Below, one piece after another: positions 17,057 to 26,878 of a DNA stretch of 64,000 nucleotides; within the stretch, counting starts at the first letter, position 1; the number at the start of each line of letters is the position of its first letter. The stretch lies in contig CAYMTR010000008.1 of NCBI GenBank assembly GCA_964393405.1, positions 35,673 to 99,672 of the forward strand, in the 5' to 3' direction. The notes below the pieces were generated by a model, which worked only from the letters and a program-made list of their open reading frames with translations, did no database searches and was not told the origin of the DNA. A program made the position numbers and the translations under genes. The stretch is from CAYMTR01 sp964393405 (lineage in GTDB: Bacteria; Bacteroidota; Bacteroidia; Bacteroidales; Prolixibacteraceae).

Positions 17057-18700
17057 TTACTCTGTTTCAATAAGATACATTTTATAAGTTTGTGCTTGTC
17101 TGGTTTTGGGCATCAGAAACTTAATGTTTATATCTGTAAGCCAGAAATGGTCAAATTCCCATTCCCGTTTGACTTTAACATCTTTAAGTTTAAACTGGCT
17201 ATAAGTAAATCCATCCATTAAGTACCAGGATCCTTTTATTTTAATAGCCTCATCAATTGTAATTCTATCGGGGGGACAAAACTTGTCTTCATCCCATACC
17301 TTTCGTCCAGGATTTTTTGCATAAAAGAACATTTCAAACTGTGAGTACCTCCATGAAAACAATTCATCGTTATCGTCAGCCTCTTTATTGAATATTTCAG
17401 TTGCAGGTAGTGACGATTGATATTTGAATAGTTCTGGTAACAGGTGAGCGTTCATAATAAAGCTCAACATAACAATTAAGATAGAACCCGATAATAGAAT
17501 CCTGGTTTTTAGCTCTGTTTTATATGTTAGAAATAAAATTAAAAGTAAAGTTAAAACAACAAAAACAATCCATACTAAAACATTTGAAGATGGGAATAGG
17601 TATGATATTATCAAAAATCCTAAAAGCCATATTATTGTATTCATAACAATTTGGGCAGAGAAAAACCTTTTTAAGTTTTTTTCTTTCAGGTTGTACAAGA
17701 ATTTTGCGCCAAGTATTGACAATAAAGGAATAACAGGATAAATATAATTTGGAGATTTCATAACAGAGGCAGAAAGGATTACTATAAAAATCAGTGATCC
17801 TCCCAAAGAGAAAAACTCTTCTGAAATAATTATTTTACATTTATTTTTAAAGAACAAATATGATGATTGAATTAATCCTCCAAGTATAAAAATGCTCCAT
17901 GGGATCATTAAGGAAATGATATTATAAAAATAGAAAAGTGGTTGTCTGAAATTATTAAGATAGCTACCATCCATTCTTCCGGCATTGTTAGTCCAGAAAT
18001 AAAAAATAATTCCTTCAAAACCTGATTGCTCGTAAAGAGAAATCAGATATGGTGAAATGATGATTAAGGTAAATAGCAATCCGACTATCCAGATTGGATT
18101 AAAGATCATTCTGTAATTCCTGGATATAATTAGATGTGAAAGAACAGCAATACCGGGGACAGCAATACCAATAGGGCCTTTTGTCAGCATTGCAAGGGCT
18201 ATTGCCCCAAACCCGGCTAAAAGATTAAATATTTTTTTGTTTTTAATATAAAGGGCGAGCTGCCAGATTGCCAGTATTGAGTTTGCTGTAAGGGCAACGT
18301 CGGTATGGATGTCATTGTTGTATAGGAAAAAAACTAACGAAAAAGCAAAGAAACAAGTCGATATGATGCTGATTTCCTTATTGTAAAATAATTTGGAAAA
18401 TTTATAAGTAGAATATATTGCAATGAATGAATACAAAACAGGAAATAATCGGGCTGTGAAATTTGTTGCAGTGCCGAATATGTAGAAACCTAAAGAATAT
18501 AACCAAATTAAAAAAGGAGGCTTTTGGATATAAGGGTCACCATTAACAGTTAAATTGAAGAAGTCTCCTGAGAGGTAAACATTTTTAGCGACAGCTGCAT
18601 ACTTTCCTGCATCGCCGGCAAAAGGATTTAGCATACCTATGATTTGGACAAGAAAAGCAGCTAAAACAATAAGAAAAGCAATTAATTTTAGATTTTTCAT
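17057..18700 (-). CDS. GT39/ArnT-like membrane glycosyltransferase, paralogue
   Basis: About 547 residues with 10-12 membrane segments and the GT39 loop GDAGKYAAVAKNVYLSGDFFNLTVNGDPYIQKPPFLIWLYS. The donor is presumably a polyprenyl-phosphate sugar; the acceptor is unknown. The frame is open to 18787, but ATG 18700 (MKNLKLIAFLIVL) is chosen because AGAGG lies just before it and the membrane helix starts there. The pair has homologous C-terminal tails and probably arose by tandem duplication. It separates the arginine genes argE-like and argH, which lie on the other strand. Confidence 0.84.
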   Translation of the reverse strand: MKNLKLIAFLIVLAAFLVQIIGMLNPFAGDAGKYAAVAKNVYLSGDFFNLTVNGDPYIQKPPFLIWLYSLGFYIFGTATNFTARLFPVLYSFIAIYSTYKFSKLFYNKEISIISTCFFAFSLVFFLYNNDIHTDVALTANSILAIWQLALYIKNKKIFNLLAGFGAIALAMLTKGPIGIAVPGIAVLSHLIISRNYRMIFNPIWIVGLLFTLIIISPYLISLYEQSGFEGIIFYFWTNNAGRMDGSYLNNFRQPLFYFYNIISLMIPWSIFILGGLIQSSYLFFKNKCKIIISEEFFSLGGSLIFIVILSASVMKSPNYIYPVIPLLSILGAKFLYNLKEKNLKRFFSAQIVMNTIIWLLGFLIISYLFPSSNVLVWIVFVVLTLLLILFLTYKTELKTRILLSGSILIVMLSFIMNAHLLPELFKYQSSLPATEIFNKEADDNDELFSWRYSQFEMFFYAKNPGRKVWDEDKFCPPDRITIDEAIKIKGSWYLMDGFTYSQFKLKDVKVKREWEFDHFWLTDINIKFLMPKTRQAQTYKMYLIETE

Positions 18701-18929
18701 TTTAACCTCTTGTGATTCAGGTTTTTTTATGACTATACCTTTTGTTTTGAATTTAATATGGTTATTAAAATCATCAATAATATTCAAAATAAGTAAAACT
18801 TTATGAATAAAAAGTCTATTGATAAAGTATTAAATTAAAATGTTCCTTAAGGTAGAGACATACCTAAAAAATTAAGAGGGGTCATTTAAAACCTTTTGTT
18901 TATTTTTGTATTGACTTATAATTTGCAAA

Positions 18930-20291
18930 ATGACAAATAAAAACATGAGACCAGGAAAGATCTGGGATAAAGGTGTCGGTGTTGACAAACTAATTGAAGA
19001 TTTTACTGTTGGTAAAGATCCTGAAATGGATATGTATCTGGCCCCTTATGATGTGCTTGGATCGATAGCCCATGTAAAGATGCTAAATTCTATAAATCTG
19101 ATTAAGGATGAAGAGTTGCCGATATTAATTTCTGAGTTAAGGAACATCTATAAAGAAATTGAAGAAGGAAGATTCTCAATTGAAGAGGGTGTGGAAGACA
19201 TTCATTCGCAGGTTGAATATCTCTTGACTCAAAGATTAGGCGATGTTGGAAAAAAGATTCATAGCGGTAGGTCAAGAAATGATCAGGTATTATTAGATAT
19301 AAAGTTGTTCATTCGTAATGAGATTCAGGAAGTTGTTGGATTGACAAGCAAGCTTTTTGATACCTTGATTAGAAGGAGTGAAGAAAGTAAGGGGATATTG
19401 ATTCCGGGATATACACATTTGCAAATAGCAATGCCTTCATCATTTGGTTTATGGTTTGGAGCTTATGCCGAAAGTTTGACTGATGATTTACATTTAATGA
19501 ATTCGGCTTGGAAGATATCTAATCAGAATCCCTTAGGATCTGCTGCAGGTTATGGATCAAGTTTTCCCTTAGATAGAAAAATGACAACCGATTTGCTCGG
19601 ATTTGATGATTTGAATTACAATGTAGTTTATGCTCAGATGGGCAGAGGAAAAGTTGAAAAGAGTGTTTCTTTTGCTTTGTCTTCAATAGCAGCGACATTG
19701 TCAAAAATGGCGTTTGATGTGTGTCTCTTTATGAGTCAGAATTTTGGATTTGTACAATTACCGGATAATTTAACCACAGGTTCAAGCATTATGCCACATA
19801 AAAAGAATCCGGATGTTTTTGAGCTTCTAAGGGCTAAATGCAATAAGATTCAAGCTTTGCCAAATGATATATTGTTGATCACAAATAATTTACCAAGTGG
19901 TTATTTTCGTGATCTTCAAATTATCAAAGAGGTTTTTCTTCCGGCATTTCTTGAGTTGAAAAACTGCTTAAGAATAGCTGAATATGCTATAAGTTTCATG
20001 AAAATCAGCAATAATATTCTGGATGACAGTAAATATGATTTAATCTTTAGTGTTGAGGAAGTTAATAATCTTGTTAGTGAAGGGATGCCATTTCGTGATG
20101 CATATGTGCTTGTAGCGAAAAAGATAAAAGATAAGACTTTCGAACCTATAAAGAAGGTTGATCATAAACATGAAGGCAGCATAGGTAATCTTTGTAATGA
20201 TAAAATTAAACAAAAGTTAGATAATTTGATTGATGGCTTTACCTTTAGTAAGGTAAATGATGCTTTGTCAAGATTATTGTCAGAAAAGTAA
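18930..20291 (+). CDS. argH: argininosuccinate lyase
   Basis: A 453-residue member of the fumarase/aspartase superfamily, last step of arginine synthesis (argininosuccinate to arginine and fumarate). Landmarks are the opening RPGKIWDKGVGVDKLIEDFTVGKD, HSGRSRNDQVLLDIKLF near residue 110, TPLG-like NPLGSAAGYGSSFPLDR, and the mobile signature loop GSSIMPHKKNPDVFELLR near residue 290, which holds the catalytic serine. TATTTTTG at 18901-18908 is a candidate -7 element, although no -33 box is clear. A very stable hairpin follows the gene. Confidence 0.96.
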   Translation: MTNKNMRPGKIWDKGVGVDKLIEDFTVGKDPEMDMYLAPYDVLGSIAHVKMLNSINLIKDEELPILISELRNIYKEIEEGRFSIEEGVEDIHSQVEYLLTQRLGDVGKKIHSGRSRNDQVLLDIKLFIRNEIQEVVGLTSKLFDTLIRRSEESKGILIPGYTHLQIAMPSSFGLWFGAYAESLTDDLHLMNSAWKISNQNPLGSAAGYGSSFPLDRKMTTDLLGFDDLNYNVVYAQMGRGKVEKSVSFALSSIAATLSKMAFDVCLFMSQNFGFVQLPDNLTTGSSIMPHKKNPDVFELLRAKCNKIQALPNDILLITNNLPSGYFRDLQIIKEVFLPAFLELKNCLRIAEYAISFMKISNNILDDSKYDLIFSVEEVNNLVSEGMPFRDAYVLVAKKIKDKTFEPIKKVDHKHEGSIGNLCNDKIKQKLDNLIDGFTFSKVNDALSRLLSEK

Positions 20292-20319
20292 TAAAAACTT
20301 AACAAATAGAGTTAATTTT

Positions 20320-20366
20320 AACAAATATTGGGGAAAAGATGTTAAGTCTTTTCCCCAATATTTGTT
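20320..20366. terminator. perfect 20-bp stem hairpin after argH
   Basis: AACAAATATTGGGGAAAAGA (20320-20339) is exactly complementary to 20347-20366 across a 7-nt loop. The GGGGAAAA/TTTTCCCC core with an A/T-rich lower stem could end transcription from argH, but the U-run is inside the stem rather than after it. The remaining intergenic DNA to 20630 shows no gene I trust. Confidence 0.75.
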
Positions 20367-20636
20367 TATAAACACTTGAATGTGAAATGCTAAACAAATA
20401 TTTTACATTGAAGATCGTAGTAAGAGATTCTATGTATAATACAGAGTATTACGTGTATCTTTTTTTTCTTCTTTTAAATTTCCAAGGATCATACTACTGT
20501 TGAATAATAGCCTGAAGAACAATGTTATGCATTTGGTTTTTTTGATTTTCTGAATTAGGATAATCAATTGTTTGATAATGGCAAAAAGTATCCAAAGAGT
20601 GCTGTAGGTGTGATAAGTGTAATTAAAACTTATATT

Positions 20637-20694
20637 TGATATCAGAATATCACATAAAACATTAAATAAATGACAAAATGATATTTTAATATCA
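20637..20694. promoter_or_regulatory. two palindromic operator-like sites upstream of gltB
   Basis: TGATATCAGAATATCA at 20637-20652 and TGATATTTTAATATCA at 20679-20694 both read TGATAT-N4-ATATCA. Their spacing is 42 bp, about four helical turns, so a dimeric regulator could bind both on one DNA face. The second site ends 32 bp before the gltB ATG. The regulator is unknown. Confidence 0.65.
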
Positions 20695-20726
20695 AATAGG
20701 GATTGTTTTGGTAAATTAGTTAAAAG

Positions 20727-23700
20727 ATGCAGGAAAAAAGATCAGTTGAACAAGGGTTATATTCACCCGCTAACGAGCATGATAACTGTGGGATAGGTTT
20801 TGTTGCTCACATTAAGGGAGAGAAATCGCATGATATTATTATAAGAGGATTGCAGGTTTTGGCTAATATGGATCACCGAGGTGCGACAGGAGCCGATAAC
20901 AAAACCGGTGATGGAGCAGGGATTTTAATTCAAATACCTCATGAGTATATAATAAGTCTGGGTATAAAGGTTCCTGAGTCGGGATTATATGGGACAGGAC
21001 TAGTTTTTCTGCCAAAAAGTAGAAGGGAGTCAGATATTTGTATTTCAGTAATTGAAAAATATTGCAATGAAGAGCAACTGGAGCTTTTTCATATAAGGGA
21101 TGTTCCAGTTGATTCGAAAGCCCCGGGTGAAATTGCTTTAAGGGCAGAGCCTCAGATTAAGCAAATATTCATTAAGTCGACGATTTTAAGGGAGCAGGAG
21201 GCTCTTGAGCGTAAGTTATATGTTGTCAGAAAGTTGTGTGAATATGAAATAAGAGAATCGAAACTTAAAGGCAAAGAATCTTTTTATTTCACGAGTCTTT
21301 CTACTAAGATAATGATTTATAAAGGGATGTTAACTCCAGATCAATTGCCTGCATATTATAAAGATCTGCAAAGTCCCGAAATGATAAGTGCGATTTCACT
21401 TGTTCATTCAAGGTTTAGCACAAACACTTTTCCTACCTGGGAGCTTGCTCAGCCTTTTAGGATATTGGCTCATAATGGAGAAATTAATACAGTAAGAGGA
21501 AATAGACTTTGGATGCAGGCTAGAGAGTCGCTTTTAAAATCAGAAGTTTTTGGAGAAGATTTGAAAAAGGTGATACCAATTATTGAGCCCGGCAGAAGTG
21601 ATTCAGCTTCGTTTGATAATGTACTTGAGTTTTTGCATATGGCAGGAAGGTCATTGCAGCATTCTTTATGTATGATGATACCTGAGTCATTTAATGTTCA
21701 GAATCCAATTCCGCCAAGTTTAAAGGCATTCTATGAATACCATTCAACATTGATGGAGCCATGGGATGGTCCTGCATCAATAATCTTTTCCGACGGAAGG
21801 TATATAGGTGGTACCCTTGATAGAAATGGTTTGCGTCCTTCAAGGTATATAATAACTAAAGACGACCTGATAGTTATGGGGTCTGAAGTTGGGGTACAAA
21901 TATTTCCGATAAACAAGATAAAAGCTAAAGGAAGATTGCTTCCAGGTAAAATTCTACTTGTTGACACTAAACTTGGGATAATCATTCCTGATCAGGAAGT
22001 TAAAGATCAGCTAACAAAAAGAAATCCATACGAAAACTGGATAAAAGAAAACAGACTTCTTTTAGAAGAAATTGAAGTAGAGCACGAGGTTCCCGCTTCC
22101 ATTGGAGATGAGTATAAGACATTTTTAAAAGAATTTGGTTATTCAAAAGAAGATGTAAGGCTTGTGATAAAGAGCATGGGTGAAACGGGAATTGAACCGA
22201 CATCATCGATGGGGAACGATACTCCGTTAGCAGCTTTTTCAGAAAAGCCTCAGCGATTCTTCAATTATTTCAAACAACAATTTGCTCAGGTTACAAATCC
22301 ACCTATTGATCCAATCAGGGAAGAACTTGTAATGTCATTATCAAATTATATTGGCTCAGTTCATTCAAACATACTTGAGGAGGCCCCAGAGCATTGTAAG
22401 CTTATAAAATTCAGGCATCCAATAATTACAAACACAGATTTAGGCAAGATAAAAGATATAAAGGATCCGTATTTTTCGAATGTTACCATTCCAATGGTTT
22501 TTCCAGCAAAAGAAGAAGAAAAAGGGTTCAGAAAGGCTCTTGAGAATATTCTTTCAATGGCAGAAGAAGCTGTTGATGATGGAATAAACTTTATAATCTT
22601 GTCGGACAGACATATCAGCAAGGATTTAGCAGCTTTACCTTCATTGCTTGTAACGGCAGCTGTACACCATCATCTTATTCGTAAAAAGAAGAGGATGCAA
22701 GTTGGAATTATTGTTGAAACCGCTGAAGCAAGGGAGGTTATGCATTTTGCTCTTTTGATGGGTTTTGGTGCAAGCATAATCAATCCATATATGGCTTTTG
22801 CCGTACTTGAAGATTTAGCTAGTTCAGGTGAAATAACTATTGATAAGCATTCAGCTCATAAGAATTATATAAAATCTGTTGAAAAGGGCTTATTAAAGAT
22901 TATTTCTAAAATGGGGATATCAACACTGCGTAGTTATCGTGGTGCTCAAATTTTTGAAGCACTTGGTGTCAATAATGAAATTACCGATCATTACTTTACA
23001 GGAACCCCCTCGCGTTTGGGAGGAGTTGGTTTTAAGGAACTCACAAGGGAAGCTTTATTATTTCATGAAATGGCTTTCGGAGAAAATACAAATGAAATTG
23101 AATTAGAATCTTCCGGGTTCTATCATTATAGGAAAAATGGGGAGAGACATTCATGGAATCCAGAAACAATAGGCTTGTTGCAATGGTCGACGAGGACAAA
23201 TGATTATTATAAATTTAAGGAATACAGTAACAGGATTAATGAAGAAAATAAAACACAGTTTATTAGAGGATTCCTAAGGCTAAAGAAATCAAAACAGAGG
23301 GTTGATATTTCGGAAGTTGAGCCAGTTGAAAAAATCATGAGAAGGTTTGTTACAGGGGCTATGTCATATGGCTCAATTAGCAAAGAGGCACATGAGGCTC
23401 TTGCAATAGCGATGAACACTATTGGGGGTAGAAGTAACACCGGAGAAGGAGGTGAAGATCCCGAAAGATTTGGAACCAATAAGAATAGTAAAATAAAACA
23501 AGTAGCATCAGGAAGGTTTGGGGTAACAAACAATTATCTGATGAATGCTGAAGAATTGCAAATTAAAATAGCACAGGGAGCAAAGCCGGGTGAGGGGGGA
23601 CAGCTTCCTGGATATAAAGTGAATACAATAATTGCCAAAACCAGAAATTCGACTCCTGGTATAACATTAATATCACCACCACCTCACCACGATATTTATT

Positions 23701-25247
23701 CTATTGAAGATCTGGCGCAATTGATTTACGACCTTAAATGCACGAACCCGCGTGCAAAAGTTTCAGTTAAATTAGTTTCAGTTGATGGTATTGGGACAGT
23801 AGCTGCCGGGGTAGCAAAAACATTCTCAGATATTATTACTGTCTCGGGATACGATGGGGGTACAGGCGCTTCACCGGTTAGTTCTATCAAACACGCTGGG
23901 ATACCTGTGGAAATGGGAATTTCTGAGACGCAGCAAACGCTTGTTATCAATGATTTAAGAAAAAGAGTTGTGCTTCAGGTGGATGGTCAGTTAAAAACAG
24001 GTCTTGACATTGTTAAGATGGCTTGTCTGGGAGGAGAAGAGTTTGGGTTCAGTACATCTGCCTTAATTGTACTTGGATGTGTGATGATGAGAAAATGTCA
24101 TTTGAATACATGTCCTATGGGAATTGCAACACAAAACGAAGAACTAAGGAAGCGTTTTATTGGGAGATCAGAATATGTAATTAACTTTTTCAAATTCCTT
24201 GCCCAGGAAGTAAGAGAGATTTTAGCAGAAATGGGGTATACAAGTCTTGACGATGTAATTGGTCGACCGGATTTACTTGAGACTGACCCAGATGTTCAGA
24301 ACTGGAAGTCAGAAAAGATAGATTTCAGCAAAATTCTTTTTAGACCAAAAGAATCAGAAATATATGCTATTAGAAATGTCCATTCAAACACATTAAAAAT
24401 GGATGAGCACATAGACAAGTATCTGATCAAAGAAGCAAATCAGGCAATAAAAAGTAAACAAAAGGTTTGGATTGAAAGATCAATAAGTAATGTTAATAGA
24501 ACGGTAGGAGCTATGTTGTCAGGAGAAATTTCTTTGCGATATAGAGAAGAAGGTTTGCCTGAGGATACAATAAATTGCATTTTCCATGGTTCTGCAGGTC
24601 AAAGTTTTGGAGCATTTCTTGTAAAAGGGGTAACATTACGACTTGAAGGTGATGCAAACGATTATTTAGGGAAGGGTTTATCTGGTGGTAAAATAGTTAT
24701 TGTACCTCCTGTAGGATCAACATTTGTGCCTGAAGAAAATATTATTGTTGGAAATACATCATTATATGGAGCGACTAGCGGAAGGGTTTTTATTCAAGGA
24801 GTAGCAGGAGAGCGTTTTGCGGTAAGGAATTCCGGGGCATTTGCAGTAATTGAAGGTGCTGGAGATCATTGCTGTGAATATATGACGGGAGGAAGAGTTG
24901 TTATACTTGGGAAAACAGGTAGAAACTTTGCAGCCGGAATGAGTGGTGGTATTTCATATGCGCTTGATATGGAAGGTAATTTTGATTTCTTCTGCAATCA
25001 GGGTATGGTAGAACTTTCTCAAGTTGAGGATAAAGCAGATATAATTGAGTTACAAACAATGATTTCGGAACATCTTTATGAAACAAGAAGTAAACTGGCA
25101 ATTAAGATTCTTACCAATTGGGATGAATATTTGCCAAAATTTGTCAAGGTTATTCCATTTGAGTATAAGAAGATTTTGCAGGAAGAAGAATTAAAGCAGA
25201 TTGAAATGAATCTTCAAAAAACTGTAGATGAAAGGCGTCATGAATAG
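20727..25247 (+). CDS. gltB: glutamate synthase large (alpha) subunit
   Basis: A 1506-residue GOGAT large subunit that makes glutamate from 2-oxoglutarate and glutamine. A 20-residue propeptide is followed by Cys21 (DNCGIGFVAH), the N-terminal glutamine amidotransferase nucleophile. The central domain follows, then the FMN-binding synthase domain with GGRSNTGEGGEDPERF and the iron-sulfur cysteines in CVMMRKCHLNTCPMGI. The C-terminal beta-helix (GXGXG, about 1280-1460, e.g. GATSGRVFIQGVAGERF) closes the protein. It forms an operon with gltD, 43 bp downstream, and sits behind two palindromic operator-like sites, so nitrogen-responsive control is likely. Confidence 0.97.
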   Translation: MQEKRSVEQGLYSPANEHDNCGIGFVAHIKGEKSHDIIIRGLQVLANMDHRGATGADNKTGDGAGILIQIPHEYIISLGIKVPESGLYGTGLVFLPKSRRESDICISVIEKYCNEEQLELFHIRDVPVDSKAPGEIALRAEPQIKQIFIKSTILREQEALERKLYVVRKLCEYEIRESKLKGKESFYFTSLSTKIMIYKGMLTPDQLPAYYKDLQSPEMISAISLVHSRFSTNTFPTWELAQPFRILAHNGEINTVRGNRLWMQARESLLKSEVFGEDLKKVIPIIEPGRSDSASFDNVLEFLHMAGRSLQHSLCMMIPESFNVQNPIPPSLKAFYEYHSTLMEPWDGPASIIFSDGRYIGGTLDRNGLRPSRYIITKDDLIVMGSEVGVQIFPINKIKAKGRLLPGKILLVDTKLGIIIPDQEVKDQLTKRNPYENWIKENRLLLEEIEVEHEVPASIGDEYKTFLKEFGYSKEDVRLVIKSMGETGIEPTSSMGNDTPLAAFSEKPQRFFNYFKQQFAQVTNPPIDPIREELVMSLSNYIGSVHSNILEEAPEHCKLIKFRHPIITNTDLGKIKDIKDPYFSNVTIPMVFPAKEEEKGFRKALENILSMAEEAVDDGINFIILSDRHISKDLAALPSLLVTAAVHHHLIRKKKRMQVGIIVETAEAREVMHFALLMGFGASIINPYMAFAVLEDLASSGEITIDKHSAHKNYIKSVEKGLLKIISKMGISTLRSYRGAQIFEALGVNNEITDHYFTGTPSRLGGVGFKELTREALLFHEMAFGENTNEIELESSGFYHYRKNGERHSWNPETIGLLQWSTRTNDYYKFKEYSNRINEENKTQFIRGFLRLKKSKQRVDISEVEPVEKIMRRFVTGAMSYGSISKEAHEALAIAMNTIGGRSNTGEGGEDPERFGTNKNSKIKQVASGRFGVTNNYLMNAEELQIKIAQGAKPGEGGQLPGYKVNTIIAKTRNSTPGITLISPPPHHDIYSIEDLAQLIYDLKCTNPRAKVSVKLVSVDGIGTVAAGVAKTFSDIITVSGYDGGTGASPVSSIKHAGIPVEMGISETQQTLVINDLRKRVVLQVDGQLKTGLDIVKMACLGGEEFGFSTSALIVLGCVMMRKCHLNTCPMGIATQNEELRKRFIGRSEYVINFFKFLAQEVREILAEMGYTSLDDVIGRPDLLETDPDVQNWKSEKIDFSKILFRPKESEIYAIRNVHSNTLKMDEHIDKYLIKEANQAIKSKQKVWIERSISNVNRTVGAMLSGEISLRYREEGLPEDTINCIFHGSAGQSFGAFLVKGVTLRLEGDANDYLGKGLSGGKIVIVPPVGSTFVPEENIIVGNTSLYGATSGRVFIQGVAGERFAVRNSGAFAVIEGAGDHCCEYMTGGRVVILGKTGRNFAAGMSGGISYALDMEGNFDFFCNQGMVELSQVEDKADIIELQTMISEHLYETRSKLAIKILTNWDEYLPKFVKVIPFEYKKILQEEELKQIEMNLQKTVDERRHE

Positions 25248-25290
25248 AGAATAAAAACAATTAAAAAAAAGGAATAATATATTATAAATC

Positions 25291-26709
25291 ATGGGAAAAC
25301 CAACCGGATTCATGGAAACTAGTCGCAAAGAAAGCGGTTACAGACCGATACAGGAGAGAATTTGTGATTTTGGAGAAGTAGAGCAAACCTTGAATGATGA
25401 TGACAGAAGGCTTCAGGCATCAAGGTGTATGGATTGCGGAGTGCCTTTCTGTCACTGGGCTTGTACAGTATGTAGCAAAGTGCCTGAGTGGCAAGATGCT
25501 CTTTATAAAGGTAAATATAAGGAGGCATATGAAATCCTTACTATGACTAACATATTTCCTGAATTTACAGGAAGAGTTTGTCCAGCGTTATGTGAAAAAT
25601 CCTGTGTTCTTAACATTAGTAATGAGCCTGTAACAATTCGGGAAAATGAATGTTCAGTTATTGAGAAAGCATTTGAAATGGGTTACGTTGTTCCAAAAAT
25701 TCCTCATAAAAGGAGTAGTAAAAAGGTAGCTGTTGTAGGTTCAGGTCCATCGGGATTATCTGTTGCCGATAGGCTGAATCAATTTGGACATAATGTGACA
25801 GTTTTTGAAGCAGACGATGCAATAGGAGGATTATTGAGATATGGTATTCCTGACTTTAAACTAACAAAGAATATAATAGATAGAAGACAAAGAATACTTG
25901 AAGCAGAAGGTATAATTTTTACAACTAACACAAGAGTAGGCATTGATATTTCGAAGGAAGAAATACTTAAAAAATTTGATGCAGTCTGTTTAGCTGTTGG
26001 TGCAATGAAGCCTAGGGATTTGATAGTTGAGGGGAGAGAATTGGAGGGAGTTCATTTTGCCCTTGATTTTTTGAAACAGCAGAATAAAAAAGTAAAAGGA
26101 GAAAAGTTTAGTCAGGAAGAAAGGATACTTGCAGCTAATAAGAATGTTTTAGTTATTGGAGGGGGAGATACAGGATCAGATTGTGTGGGTACTTCTGTTC
26201 GACAGAAAGCATTAAGCGTGACTCAGATAGAAATATTGCCAAAGCCTCCGTCAGCGAGGCTTGAGGGTAATCCATGGCCTTATTGGCCAAATGTAATAAG
26301 AACTTCAAGTTCTCACAATGAAGGGTGTGAAAGGCGATGGAGTCTTTCAACAAAAAGGATAATTGAGAAAAATGGTAAAGTGTCAGGTGTTGAAGTAATT
26401 CAGGTTGATTGGGTGAAAGATGATCAAGGTAGGATTGTTGCAAATGAAATACCTGGAACACAGGAGATAATAAAGGCTGAGCTGGTTTTACTATCTATGG
26501 GATTTGTACATGCAGAGCACGAAGGATTATTGGACGAAATGAAACTTGAATATGATCAGAAGGGAAACATTAAGGTGTCAAAAGGAATGAATACGAATGT
26601 TGAAAAAGTTTTTGCATGTGGAGATTCACAGAGTGGTGCCAGTCTTGTAGTTAGAGCAATCGCTAGTGGAATTGAAACAGCAGAAAGAATAAATGATTTT
26701 TTAAATTAA
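25291..26709 (+). CDS. gltD: glutamate synthase small (beta) subunit
   Basis: A 472-residue NAD(P)H-dependent FAD/iron-sulfur subunit that passes electrons to GltB. The N-terminal cysteine region CMDCGVPFCHWACTVCSKVPEW (about 48-70) and FTGRVCPALCEKSCVL form the 4Fe-4S sites. The FAD site is VAVVGSGPSGLSVADRL (about 147), and the NAD(P)H site is VLVIGGGDTGSDCVGTS (about 285). The first Cys cluster differs from the common CHNGCPLGN form (WACTVCSK) but keeps its cysteines. Transcription probably ends at the hairpin 26735-26769. Confidence 0.96.
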   Translation: MGKPTGFMETSRKESGYRPIQERICDFGEVEQTLNDDDRRLQASRCMDCGVPFCHWACTVCSKVPEWQDALYKGKYKEAYEILTMTNIFPEFTGRVCPALCEKSCVLNISNEPVTIRENECSVIEKAFEMGYVVPKIPHKRSSKKVAVVGSGPSGLSVADRLNQFGHNVTVFEADDAIGGLLRYGIPDFKLTKNIIDRRQRILEAEGIIFTTNTRVGIDISKEEILKKFDAVCLAVGAMKPRDLIVEGRELEGVHFALDFLKQQNKKVKGEKFSQEERILAANKNVLVIGGGDTGSDCVGTSVRQKALSVTQIEILPKPPSARLEGNPWPYWPNVIRTSSSHNEGCERRWSLSTKRIIEKNGKVSGVEVIQVDWVKDDQGRIVANEIPGTQEIIKAELVLLSMGFVHAEHEGLLDEMKLEYDQKGNIKVSKGMNTNVEKVFACGDSQSGASLVVRAIASGIETAERINDFLN

Positions 26710-26734
26710 AGTGACTTCGCAATTTTTAGATTGT

Positions 26735-26769
26735 TGAAAAACCGCTTTTAAGAAGGCGGTTTTTTTTTT
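26735..26769 (+). terminator. intrinsic terminator of gltBD
   Basis: AAAAACCGC (26737-26745), a short loop, GCGGT (26756-26760), then ten T residues from 26760: a standard rho-independent terminator 30 bp after gltD. Confidence 0.85.
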
Positions 26770-26878
26770 CAATAAAATGTTGAATATTTACATCGTTTTA
26801 TATTTGGTACTTTAATTGCTATATAACAAATATATATATATTCTTGAGAGGAATTTTTAACTCTTCATATACGAAATT

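Noticed and set aside
20387..20506. Small plus-strand ORF (MLNKYFTLKIVV...) between argH and gltB
   Set aside because: No ribosome site, no neighbour coupling and no recognisable family; length is expected by chance.
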